From positions 26,790 to 90,789 of the forward strand of contig JAEWMH010000103.1 of assembly GCA_023393235.1 (NCBI GenBank): DNA of 64,000 nucleotides, in the 5' to 3' direction. Positions 1-7,516 of this stretch are shown in pieces; the stretch's first letter is position 1; every line of letters starts with the position of its first letter. The position numbers and the translations under genes were made by a program. Below the pieces are notes generated by a model. The model saw only the letters and a program-made list of their open reading frames with translations, had not been told where the DNA came from and did no database searches. This DNA is from Bacillota bacterium. Lineage in GTDB: Bacteria > Bacillota > Bacilli > Paenibacillales > NBRC-103111.

Positions 1-2
1 TT

Positions 3-413
3 GAGTCGGGAGCAACACGCCGGATTGTGATCCGAAACAACCGCTTCGGCGATTGCAATTACGCTTATCCCAGCTGGGGCAAGGCGGTGATAGACATCGA
101 TCCTGTGGTGAAAAATCTTGACCCCCGTTACGGGTATTACCACGGAGAGATTATTGTAGAGGGCAACTGTTTCCGGACCTTTGACCGTGGACTGGTGCGG
201 GGACATTCTTTGGCGCGGCTGGTGTTCCGGGATAATCGGGTGCAGCCATCAAGCACCTATCCGCCCCATGGCGGCGCGGTAGAGGCGGTGGAGCTGCGCG
301 CATGCGGCCTAGTGGAGACCGGTGGGAACAGCTTTGCGGGGCAGCCGGGTATGCTCCGGCTGGACGATGGCATGTTGGAGCTGAACGGTGAGTTGCGGCT
401 CGGTAGTGAGTAG
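3..413 (+). CDS. C-terminal part of a right-handed beta-helix protein (5' end outside window)
   Basis: The reading frame is already open at base 3 and ends at TAG 411-413, so only about 136 C-terminal residues are present. The residues show repeated short strands with Asn turns (VIRNNRF, IIVEGNCF, LVFRDNRV), the rhythm of a parallel beta-helix such as pectate-lyase-like or GH28-like proteins. The next gene on the same strand is also a beta-helix protein, which fits a polysaccharide-degradation role. No catalytic residues can be judged from this fragment. The GTG at 27 is an internal codon, not a convincing start, because the frame continues upstream without a stop. The family call is inference from the repeat pattern. 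Confidence 0.55.
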   Translation, partial: ESGATRRIVIRNNRFGDCNYAYPSWGKAVIDIDPVVKNLDPRYGYYHGEIIVEGNCFRTFDRGLVRGHSLARLVFRDNRVQPSSTYPPHGGAVEAVELRACGLVETGGNSFAGQPGMLRLDDGMLELNGELRLGSE

Positions 414-532
414 GGGGTGCGGGGCTGCGATTCCGGTAGGAAGCGCAGTTGGCCACGCGGAAAACACGAAAACATAGTCGGAGAAGGCGCTCCAGAGTAC
501 ATCCAATCTGGGGCGTGACGGGGGAGTCTGTG

Positions 533-723
533 ATAGCGGAAGCAGATTTCCGCTATTGGTTGTTGGAGCTGTAGTTTCGGCTAGATAGCGGAAATGTTCT
601 TCCGCTAATTGCCACCGAACAGCCTTCGCCAAGGGTGCAGGAACGGAAATAGCGGAATATCCCTTCCGCTATCCTGGTGAAGTGAGGCCAGGTTGCGGAA
701 TAGCGGAAAGCCGCTTCCGCTAT
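533..723. repeat. Array of four short inverted repeats (ATAGCGGAA ... TTCCGCTAT)
   Basis: Four copies of ATAGCGGAA, each followed 6-7 bases later by its inverse TTCCGCTA(T/A), lie at 533-556, 585-608, 649-672 and 700-723. Only the loops and spacers differ. Each unit can fold as an 8-9 bp hairpin. The array fills most of the 364-base gap before the GH28-like gene. There is no T-run after the units, so these are not ordinary terminators. Function unknown. Confidence 0.85.
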
Positions 724-777
724 CCTCCGTGAGTGGGGGTCGCCCCCCACATTTTAAACCCGAAAGGAGCTCTCACC

Positions 778-2154
778 ATGAACTCATGGGCGGATGCCGC
801 AGATTACGGCTTTCATCCGGAAGCCACAGGAATAGAGAACGCGAAAGCGCTGCAATGCGCGTTGGACCGGGGAGGCACGGTTACCGTTTCTCGTCCGGGT
901 ATATATAAGCTGGCGCAGACGGTATATATCGGCAGTAACACCAGCCTCATTTTCGGATACGGAACGACGGTGCAGAAGGTGAACGAAGCCGGGCCATTTT
1001 CCCATGTGCTGCTGAATAAAGGAGCGTTAACCCGCAGCTGGGATGAGCATATTTCTATCGAGAACCTCCATGTCCAGGTGAACGGTATGGATATCCGGAC
1101 TTTCCGGGATGTGTTTGGTCTTCACGGGCAGATAGCTTTTTTCTACACCAGGGATGTGACAATCACCGGCTTCCGCTGTTTGGATTTGGGGAGTGCCCAA
1201 TATGGCATACACATTTGTACCTTCGAAGACCTGCTGATCCAGGATACGGTCATTAAGGGGATGAAGGACGGAATTCATCTCGGCCGGGGCAAACGGTTCC
1301 GGATCACGGACGGCAGGTTCGACACCTACGACGATGCCGTAGCCTTAAACGGCCATGATTACGATGTGGGCAATCCGGAGCTGGGTTGGATCGAAGAGGG
1401 TGTGATCGAGCATTGCTACGATCTGTCCGGCGGGGAGGAAAATAAACCCTGTGTCGGCTACTTCTGCCGGATTCTGGCCGGGGCCTGGACGGATTGGCGG
1501 GAGGGAATGGAGGTCCAAAAGTCCGATACGGTGGTATCTGGAGGGCGACTTTACCGGGTTAAGGCGCAACCGGATGGACAGTGTTACATGTCCCTAACCA
1601 GGCCGACTCATGAACAGGATACGGCCATTCTGGACGGCATCTCCTGGACCATGGTTCAGCGCGATCCGGTGTATACGGCGGGAGTGAGGAATGTGTCCTT
1701 CCGCCATATTTATCTGCATAAAGCCCGGCCTGCCTTTTCCATCCATTTTGACAATGACCGGTTCAGCCGCTCCTATTACCCGGGTGCACCTGTCCCCCGA
1801 CAGGAAAATCTGGTGTTTGAGCAGGTGCGTGTGCTGCACAGCCACCCGACGCCGTTCCTGCTTATTAACACGCCGGTGGACATGGTGAGCATCCTCCATT
1901 CCGTTCTCCGGGACAACGTCATCCGTTTCACCGGCAACCAGGCGATGGAGCAATATCTGCCTACCACCGTTCAGCTCACGGGATGTATATTTCAGAAACA
2001 AGGAGAGATGGTGCTGGTGGAAAATGAGGTGCACGGCAAGAAGATCCGGCTTCATACATACGCCAGTAATCAGATGGAGGATGAATTCTCCGCTGCCGTA
2101 AATCCGGGGACCGGAACCATCAGGATGCATTCTGATCTGAAGGGACTCCAGTAA
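778..2154 (+). CDS. Beta-helix glycoside hydrolase, GH28 (polygalacturonase)-like
   Basis: A 458-aa protein with no signal peptide, so it probably acts in the cytoplasm on oligosaccharides. The N-terminus (DAADYGFHPEATGIENAKAL) is the usual opening of pectate-lyase-superfamily beta-helix proteins. Around residues 165-200, the stretch GMKDGIHLGRG then DTYDDAVALNGHDYD resembles the DG and DD(A)-type acidic motifs of GH28 active sites. I chose ATG 778 because GAAAGGAGCT lies about 8 bases upstream; an in-frame start 45 bases earlier has no such site. The preceding fragment and the pectinases downstream support a pectin or rhamnogalacturonan role. The exact substrate cannot be read from the sequence. 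Confidence 0.7.
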   Translation: MNSWADAADYGFHPEATGIENAKALQCALDRGGTVTVSRPGIYKLAQTVYIGSNTSLIFGYGTTVQKVNEAGPFSHVLLNKGALTRSWDEHISIENLHVQVNGMDIRTFRDVFGLHGQIAFFYTRDVTITGFRCLDLGSAQYGIHICTFEDLLIQDTVIKGMKDGIHLGRGKRFRITDGRFDTYDDAVALNGHDYDVGNPELGWIEEGVIEHCYDLSGGEENKPCVGYFCRILAGAWTDWREGMEVQKSDTVVSGGRLYRVKAQPDGQCYMSLTRPTHEQDTAILDGISWTMVQRDPVYTAGVRNVSFRHIYLHKARPAFSIHFDNDRFSRSYYPGAPVPRQENLVFEQVRVLHSHPTPFLLINTPVDMVSILHSVLRDNVIRFTGNQAMEQYLPTTVQLTGCIFQKQGEMVLVENEVHGKKIRLHTYASNQMEDEFSAAVNPGTGTIRMHSDLKGLQ

Positions 2155-2188
2155 ACACCCACTCTGCACCAACCCAAATTTCATAAGG

Positions 2189-2224
2189 AGGAGCCTTCTT
2201 TTGGACAAAGAGGGCTCTTTTTTT
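2189..2224 (+). terminator. Rho-independent terminator after the GH28-like gene
   Basis: AGGAGCC (2189-2195) pairs with GGCTCTT (2213-2219, one G-T pair), followed by a run of seven T. It lies 35 bases after the stop codon of the GH28-like gene. Confidence 0.7.
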
Positions 2225-2374
2225 CTAGGAGTTTGAAATTTTTGAGAAAATATAGAATTTAGGAAGCGTTTCATTTACACTGAGGAGAATTGCAAGAAGG
2301 AGAATGGCCACATATCTTATTGGGAGCTCTCATATTGGCATAAATGGGGGCTTCCAATTTCACAACGGTGAAGG

Positions 2375-3028
2375 ATGTGGCGCATTCCAATGATATACCG
2401 TGCAATTTTCGATGCTGTAATTGATCCGGATTTGGAGAAAGAAGCGGAGCTGCTAGGCAATTGCGGAGGTTCTCCCTTACCTTCATTTGGAGTAGAGATC
2501 CCTCCAGGCAGAACCATATTGAAGAAGGGCAGCGTAAGGACAACCGTAATTCTTGGTAACAATGACGCTTCTGAATGTATCGACAATATGATCTCGTTAG
2601 GCAGGGCAACGGCCCGGAAATTGGGTCTGATCAACAAACGGAGGTATCGTCTCCGGTATAACACGGCCGACCGGAGTATGACCTTCGTAGCCAAACCGGT
2701 ATCCCGCACAAACATTGCGGTCCGGATTGGAAATACAGTGGTCGAAGCTCCACCCGATGGTCAACCGGTGTTTACCCCAATTAGCGACCATAAAATATTT
2801 GTTTCTGCGATTGGCACCGTAGCTTTGGGACTGATCAAATACCCGTTGCAGATGAGCCGCGGAGCTGTTACCGAGAGCCTCCGTCTCAAAGTGGGGGAAG
2901 AAATTTTTGTGGAGTCTTTTTTGCAGGTTACACCCGCTACTGCCCGCAAATTTGGTCTGACAGAAGGGATTACACCCGTATTGTTCAATCAGATCAGCTC
3001 CATACTCCGGATAGACCCCGGGAAGTAA
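2375..3028 (+). CDS. Hypothetical protein with two similar halves
   Basis: A 217-aa soluble protein with no signal peptide or membrane segment. It seems to contain an internal duplication: the motif ATARKLGLINKRRYRLRYN (about residues 78-96) reappears as ATARKFGLTEGITPVLFN (about 189-206), each followed by a short beta-strand (RSMTF, SSILRID). This small beta-rich module recalls the N-terminal region of YheC/YheD-type spore-associated proteins, but I cannot confirm that and there is no ATP-grasp domain. ATG 2375 directly abuts GGTGAAGG. The in-frame ATG at 2390 is an alternative, though its spacing to that site is long. It stands alone between a terminator and a DinB gene. Function unknown. 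Confidence 0.6.
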   Translation: MWRIPMIYRAIFDAVIDPDLEKEAELLGNCGGSPLPSFGVEIPPGRTILKKGSVRTTVILGNNDASECIDNMISLGRATARKLGLINKRRYRLRYNTADRSMTFVAKPVSRTNIAVRIGNTVVEAPPDGQPVFTPISDHKIFVSAIGTVALGLIKYPLQMSRGAVTESLRLKVGEEIFVESFLQVTPATARKFGLTEGITPVLFNQISSILRIDPGK

Positions 3029-3119
3029 ATGCCGTGCCAGGCGGATGCCCCCAAAGATGATTGGGCCTGTTTTGTACCTTTTGGGGGCAGTCCGTTTGAA
3101 CATGAAAGGAGGAATCGAA

Positions 3120-3578
3120 ATGCGTGTTGTCCAAAAATTGGAACAATTGATTTTAACTATTCCATCTTACTTGGAAGAAATTGCGGAAGAGGAAGCGCTT
3201 CAGAAGGCAAACCAGGAGAGCTGGTCCAAGCAGGAAATTCTCGGCCATCTCTGTGATTCTGCCACGAATAATCATATGCGATTTGTGAAAATTATGCTGG
3301 CTTCCGATCCCATCGGGATTGAAAAGTATCAACAAAATCAATGGGTCGCGCTGCACGGCTATTCAACCAATTATACGTATCGGGAATTGATCATGCTGTG
3401 GACCTTTTTGAATAGACAGCTGCTGTATGTATTGAAAAATGGAAGTGCAGAGGACCTAACCAAACCTGTAATATTGGATGACGAAATAACCGTCACCTTA
3501 GGTTGGCTGATTGAGGATTATGTCAATCACCTGGAGCATCACATGAAGCAGATCGTAGAGAAAAGCCTGACGGAATAA
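3120..3578 (+). CDS. DinB family protein
   Basis: A 152-aa four-helix protein of the DinB/YfiT superfamily, a group of putative metal-dependent enzymes, many without known substrates. The hallmark spaced histidines are present: HLCDSATNNHMRF near residues 46-58 and NHLEHHMKQI near the C-terminus, which would form the three-histidine metal site. I chose ATG 3120 because AAAGGAGG lies 8 bases upstream; an in-frame start 75 bases earlier lacks one. A second, unrelated DinB protein is encoded at 24795. No functional link to neighbours is visible. Confidence 0.8.
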   Translation: MRVVQKLEQLILTIPSYLEEIAEEEALQKANQESWSKQEILGHLCDSATNNHMRFVKIMLASDPIGIEKYQQNQWVALHGYSTNYTYRELIMLWTFLNRQLLYVLKNGSAEDLTKPVILDDEITVTLGWLIEDYVNHLEHHMKQIVEKSLTE

Positions 3579-3619
3579 TGCCATAGAAGAGCCGGATAGG
3601 AATGGGGGAGGTGCAGGCA

Positions 3620-4609
3620 ATGATGGAGACAGGGGATAAGGTGGTCATTGGAATTGACGGGGGCGGTACACAGACACGGGTGATGGTGGCGGATTTGGAC
3701 GGACGGGTCCTGTCCTATATAGAGAATGGAGCCTCATCCGTACATAAGGACGTAAATGCAAGCCGGAATGTGCAGCAGGCAATCAAGAGGGCACTTGATT
3801 TGGCGGAAAAGGATGTGGCGCAAGCAGCCATGCTGACCGCGGGTATTGCAGGGTTTGATGCGGAGGCGGATCTGGATTGGGTGCTTCCCCTGACAGAAGT
3901 GGCGGGACTGGATTGCCCGAAGAAGCATGTGAATGATGCGGTGGTGGCGCATAGCGGAGCATTGGGCACAGAACCGGGCATGATTGTCATAGCCGGAACC
4001 GGATCTATTATTTACGCAGCTACCGAGGACGGTCAACAGGTCCGCAACTATGATCTTCATCATTATGCGGCTAGTGCTGCCCGGTTTCTGGCGTATAACG
4101 CTGTTTATGAGCTGTTGGCGGGTAACAGCAGTGAAGAAGACCAGTGTCTGGTAGAGGATATTCTTGCTTATTGGAAGGTATCCACCGTCGGGGATTTATC
4201 CGGACTTGCCCGCCGCGGGTTTGTGGAAGACCGCCGGGAGCGGAACCGGGTGTTTGGTGAACTGGCGCCTGTCATCACTAGAGCTGCTGAAGCGGGCAGT
4301 CCTTTGGCTCAAGCGGTTTGCGACCGGGCCATCCATGAAATTGTAGTGGGAATCGAAATGCTGGGCTTGTACTTCAGCCAACCGGAGGTGAAGGTTTCCT
4401 TCATTGGAAGTGTGGCCAACTGCGGGTATTTCCGGCAGCAGCTTCATTCCATATTGAACTCCGGTAAAAACAAAACATATTCCATCGTTCAGCCCGTTTT
4501 TTCCCCGGTAGCAGGAGCGGTTTTGTTGGCGTACAAGCAGCTCTCCATCCCCATCGGACCGGAGATAAGGAGCAATCTCCTGCTTCATCCGCGTGCGAGG
4601 GGAGTGTAA
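3620..4609 (+). CDS. N-acetylglucosamine kinase-like ATPase (BadF/BadG family)
   Basis: A 329-aa cytoplasmic protein of the ASKHA fold. The N-terminal phosphate-binding loop reads GIDGGGTQTRVMVADLDG, and a second glycine-rich ATP loop reads IVIAGTGSIIYA at about residues 118-130. This arrangement fits the BadF/BadG/BcrA/BcrD group, whose Gram-positive members are mostly N-acetylglucosamine or related sugar kinases. ATG 3620 has GGGGGAGGTG 7 bases upstream; the in-frame ATG at 3602 overlaps that site and is less likely. It may phosphorylate amino sugars recovered from cell-wall or polysaccharide turnover, which is inference. Confidence 0.75.
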   Translation: MMETGDKVVIGIDGGGTQTRVMVADLDGRVLSYIENGASSVHKDVNASRNVQQAIKRALDLAEKDVAQAAMLTAGIAGFDAEADLDWVLPLTEVAGLDCPKKHVNDAVVAHSGALGTEPGMIVIAGTGSIIYAATEDGQQVRNYDLHHYAASAARFLAYNAVYELLAGNSSEEDQCLVEDILAYWKVSTVGDLSGLARRGFVEDRRERNRVFGELAPVITRAAEAGSPLAQAVCDRAIHEIVVGIEMLGLYFSQPEVKVSFIGSVANCGYFRQQLHSILNSGKNKTYSIVQPVFSPVAGAVLLAYKQLSIPIGPEIRSNLLLHPRARGV

Positions 4610-4690
4610 GAAGCGTCAGCTATTACAATGACGAGTATTATGATCATGTTGTTTACGGTTTACTGCGGGATGAGTGGAAGGGGGCGAGCG

Positions 4691-5100
4691 ATGAAGCAGT
4701 TGGGGGTCTTAATTAGTTTATTCATTCTCTTGCTGGGCACAGCGTGTGAGAGCGGCGGCCAGCTGTTCAGCCAAGAGGAGATCGAAGGGAAGTTTCCGGA
4801 TACACGAACAGGGTATGTGCAGCTTGCCGGGAAAAAGATAGGTTTTCAGGAAGCGGTTTTTGATTATGACGATAAAGCTATTCTGTATGTGAAAAAGTAT
4901 GTGGATCCTCAATTTGTGGAATATGCCCCCTCCAAGGAACTGGAAATTTATGTGATAGAATTTAGGAATTTACAACCAAGTATAAAAAAGTGGATGAATC
5001 GTTTTTCCGGGAGCATTTCGCAGATTATGTCTCCAAACCATTCCGTGTGAAAACTGACGGTACCGAATGTTTGGCCATTGTTGAAATTTACGTTCCGTAG
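4691..5100 (+). pseudogene. Small lipoprotein gene with apparent -1 frameshift
   Basis: ATG 4691 begins a lipoprotein-like signal (MKQLGVLISLFILLLGTAC), followed by 4-5 strands ending in EIYVIEF. After about 4965 the frame runs into RNLQPSIKKWMNRF and stops at 5050. In the next frame (codons from 4966) the sequence reads EFTTKYKKVDESFFREHF and then ADYVSKPFRVKTDG, TECLAIVEIYVP and a stop at 5100. That second stretch is clearly protein-like, and its KYKKVDES segment directly replaces the poor IKKWMNR segment. Restoring one base near 4959-4966 would join the two into about 136 residues. It could be a real inactivating deletion, a sequencing error near the A/T-rich run, or less likely programmed frameshifting. 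Function unknown. Confidence 0.65.
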
Positions 5101-5133
5101 GAGTTAATGCTTTTGCCGTCAGGAGATGACTTC

Positions 5134-5646
5134 ATGCAGCGAATTTTGATCATCGGGTCTGGTGGTTCAGGCAAATCCACATTGGCCCAGCAACTGGAGA
5201 AGGAGCTCAAGCTTCCGTTATACCACCTGGACGCCTATTATTGGAAGCCCGGTTGGACACCAACTCCGAATAAGGAATGGGATGCTTTTTTGGAGGAGCT
5301 TGTGCAAAAAGAAGCTTGGATCCTTGACGGGAATTACAGCAGGACCTTGGATATCCGGGTGAAGCGGGCGGACACGGTTATTCTCTTGGACTATTCACGA
5401 TGGATAACGGTTTACCGGGTCCTAAAAAGGCGGGTCATGTATCACGGCAAAACGAGGCCTGATATGAACCTGGATTGTCCGGAATCCCTGGATCTCCAGT
5501 TTTTGAAATGGGTGTGGAGCTTCAGGAAAACCAGAATACCCGGCATCATGCAGCAGCTAGCGAAACACCCGGACAAGAATATTGTCATTTTGAAATCGCC
5601 CAAAGATACCAAGCGGTTCCTTCAACGGATAAAGAATCCAAGGTAG
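5134..5646 (+). CDS. P-loop kinase, topology-modulation (FlaR-like) family
   Basis: A 170-aa cytoplasmic P-loop protein. Walker A is GSGGSGKST at about residues 8-16, followed by LPLYHLDAYYWKPGW, a signature of adenylate-kinase-like proteins annotated as DNA topology modulation protein FlaR. True substrates of this family are mostly unknown. ATG 5134 is preceded by CAGGAGATGAC at good spacing; an in-frame TTG-type start 27 bases upstream is weaker. It is followed after 14 bases by a DUF3139 gene on the same strand, so the two may be cotranscribed. Confidence 0.75.
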   Translation: MQRILIIGSGGSGKSTLAQQLEKELKLPLYHLDAYYWKPGWTPTPNKEWDAFLEELVQKEAWILDGNYSRTLDIRVKRADTVILLDYSRWITVYRVLKRRVMYHGKTRPDMNLDCPESLDLQFLKWVWSFRKTRIPGIMQQLAKHPDKNIVILKSPKDTKRFLQRIKNPR

Positions 5647-5660
5647 TTGGAGGTGTGCAA

Positions 5661-6011
5661 ATGAAAAAAGGAAAGAATGTACAATCCATCATAGCGAGTA
5701 TCATAGTGGTCTCCATTATATTGACTCCATTCATTTATGTGCAAGTAAATAAGCGAATCTATGCAAACCGGGTAAACCGGTACTTGGTGGAGGAAAAGCA
5801 TTACCGCAAAGACGAAATCCAGTCGGTAAGAGGAGTCTGGGGAAAAAAGCTGCCTTCGTTTTATGCGGTGGCCGTATTTAAGGACGAGCCCCAAGTGGAA
5901 TATGTGTATTTTGCCCATGATGACATTATCCAGTTTGGATTCAGTTCGCCAAATGCCAAAGATGGTGTTGAATTACAGCCAAAAGATGTAAAGCATTACG
6001 AACCCCGCTGA
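5661..6011 (+). CDS. DUF3139 family membrane-anchored protein
   Basis: A 116-aa protein with one N-terminal membrane helix (about residues 8-28, IIASIIVVSIILTPFIYVQV) and a short extracytoplasmic domain. The body (YLVEEKHYRKDEIQSVRGVW, then FYAVAVFKDEPQVEYVYF) matches my memory of DUF3139 proteins, which are common in Bacillus and Paenibacillus and have no known role. ATG 5661 has TTGGAGGTG 6-8 bases upstream; the longer in-frame version would overlap the kinase gene by more than 170 bases. Such genes often occur near Nudix and kinase genes, as here. Confidence 0.75.
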   Translation: MKKGKNVQSIIASIIVVSIILTPFIYVQVNKRIYANRVNRYLVEEKHYRKDEIQSVRGVWGKKLPSFYAVAVFKDEPQVEYVYFAHDDIIQFGFSSPNAKDGVELQPKDVKHYEPR

Positions 6012-6024
6012 AAGGAGCCAGCCT

Positions 6025-6525
6025 ATGCATGTACGGCAAATGACCACGGCGTATCTGTTTCACGAAGGCGAGGTGCTGATGATCAAACGCAGCTCCAGCC
6101 GGGTTTTTAATTTTGAGTTTTGGAGTGGTGTTGGCGGGCATATAGAGCCGGAGGAAATCAATGATCCGATGAGTGCTGCCTTGCGGGAGATTTATGAGGA
6201 ATCCGGGATCACTCAGCAGGAGGTCAAGGACTTTTCCTTGAGGTACATTCTCCTGCGTTTGAAGGATGATGAGATCCGCCAGCAATACATCTACTTCGGC
6301 CGGACAGACCGGAAGGATTGCACTCCATCCCACGAAGGCGAACTGTTCTGGATCAAGCAGGAGGAGTTGGCTCAACTGCATATGTCCACCATTAACCGGT
6401 TGATGCTGGAGGATTACTTCCAAGATCCTGCAGGTACCGAGGTGAAGGTAGGCACTATTGCCAGCGGCGATAATGGGGAGCCTTATGTCCAATGGGCGAA
6501 GCTGAAGGATCCGATGATTTTTTGA
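6025..6525 (+). CDS. Nudix hydrolase
   Basis: A 166-aa cytoplasmic Nudix hydrolase, expected to cleave a nucleoside diphosphate linked to another group using Mg2+. The Nudix box is recognisable as GHIEPEE, a two-residue-longer spacer, then ALREIYEESGI at about residues 38-62. The catalytic REIYEE helix is intact, and the extra two residues before it are unusual. ATG 6025 follows GAAAGGAGCC. The gene ends 6 bases before the end of the convergent AraC gene. A second Nudix protein is encoded at 27136. The substrate cannot be predicted. Confidence 0.8.
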   Translation: MHVRQMTTAYLFHEGEVLMIKRSSSRVFNFEFWSGVGGHIEPEEINDPMSAALREIYEESGITQQEVKDFSLRYILLRLKDDEIRQQYIYFGRTDRKDCTPSHEGELFWIKQEELAQLHMSTINRLMLEDYFQDPAGTEVKVGTIASGDNGEPYVQWAKLKDPMIF

Positions 6526-6530
6526 ACGGG

Positions 6531-7400
6531 TTATTCATAATAAATGGCGCTGTACGGGAATTCCAGGATTTTCATCCTGTACTCCTTGGGGGTCATGGAC
6601 ATGTATTCCCGGAATATCTTGCCGAAGTAGCTGGGACTGTCAAAGCCGCATTGCCGGCCAATCTCATGGATGGGGGTGTCCGTTGTCCGAAGAAGGGCGA
6701 CGGCCGCTTCCATCCGTCTGTCTCTCAGGTAGGCCAGCGGTGAGGTGTGCTCCGCCTTCTGGAAAAGACGGCATAAGTGATGCTTGTTAATGCCGCAATG
6801 CTCCGAGAGAATGTCCAAGGTCAGCCCGGAGGGATAGTGTTCTCTCATAAATTTCTTTGCCTTCTCAATAATTGTGCTGGAGGTAACGCTGATCTCCTTG
6901 CTTTGCTCCCTGCATGTCCGTACCAGAAGCAGCATCCATTCATAAGCAAGAGCGGACAATGTGTATTTATCGGTTATTTTTTCCACCGCTATCTTCTCCA
7001 TAAGTCTCCAGAAGCCTTGAATTAAGGGAGAGTCGGAGTCCTGCCTCAGGATGGGACCGTCCAATCCTATGACATAATCCCAGATTCGGTTGGCTTCATT
7101 ACCCCGCAAATTGAGCCAGATAATCTCCCAGGGCTCCTTCTGTCCGCTGTAATAATACCGGTGTTGGCTGGGCACCTTCACCAAAAACCCCGTTCCCTTC
7201 GGTAAACCATGGACTTGGTTCTCATATTCGATAAAACCCTGGCCGCTCAGAGTATATTGGAAAATTACATGCCCGCAATCCGGTCTTTCGTCGCCGCGGA
7301 AGCTGTAATCGGTGCTGGAGATCCTCTGCCAGCCGATAGAGTCGATTGTCAATATTGATTTATCTTCAGTTCGGAATGCATAAGAAGAAGGCTCAAGCAT
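6531..7400 (-). CDS. AraC family regulator with N-terminal cupin-like sensor
   Basis: A 289-aa transcription regulator. Residues 1-130 form an AraC_binding cupin-type ligand domain (GHVIFQYTLSGQGFIEYENQ). The C-terminal 100 residues carry the two helix-turn-helix motifs (LDILSEHCGINKHHLCRLFQ and IHEIGRQCGFDSPSYFGKIF) and the usual TPKEYR tail. It is transcribed away from the GH31 gene, with a 116-base shared intergenic region, so it most likely senses a sugar and controls the GH31/GH78 pair. The start ATG 7400 has GGAGG just upstream on the minus strand (CTCC 7409-7412 on the plus strand). Confidence 0.85.
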   Translation of the reverse strand: MLEPSSYAFRTEDKSILTIDSIGWQRISSTDYSFRGDERPDCGHVIFQYTLSGQGFIEYENQVHGLPKGTGFLVKVPSQHRYYYSGQKEPWEIIWLNLRGNEANRIWDYVIGLDGPILRQDSDSPLIQGFWRLMEKIAVEKITDKYTLSALAYEWMLLLVRTCREQSKEISVTSSTIIEKAKKFMREHYPSGLTLDILSEHCGINKHHLCRLFQKAEHTSPLAYLRDRRMEAAVALLRTTDTPIHEIGRQCGFDSPSYFGKIFREYMSMTPKEYRMKILEFPYSAIYYE

Positions 7401-7516
7401 AAGGCGACCTCCATAAAATAAAAGTCAATTTTGTTATAGTATAGATCACAACTTTAAGATTGTCATCCCTAATGAGGAGGGGGTAAGATCGGTGTATACG
7501 AAGGAGTGATCATAGG

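Noticed and set aside
533..723. TAGCGGAA palindromes considered as terminators or transposon ends
   Set aside because: No T-runs follow the hairpins, and no transposase, target duplication or unique internal segment is present.
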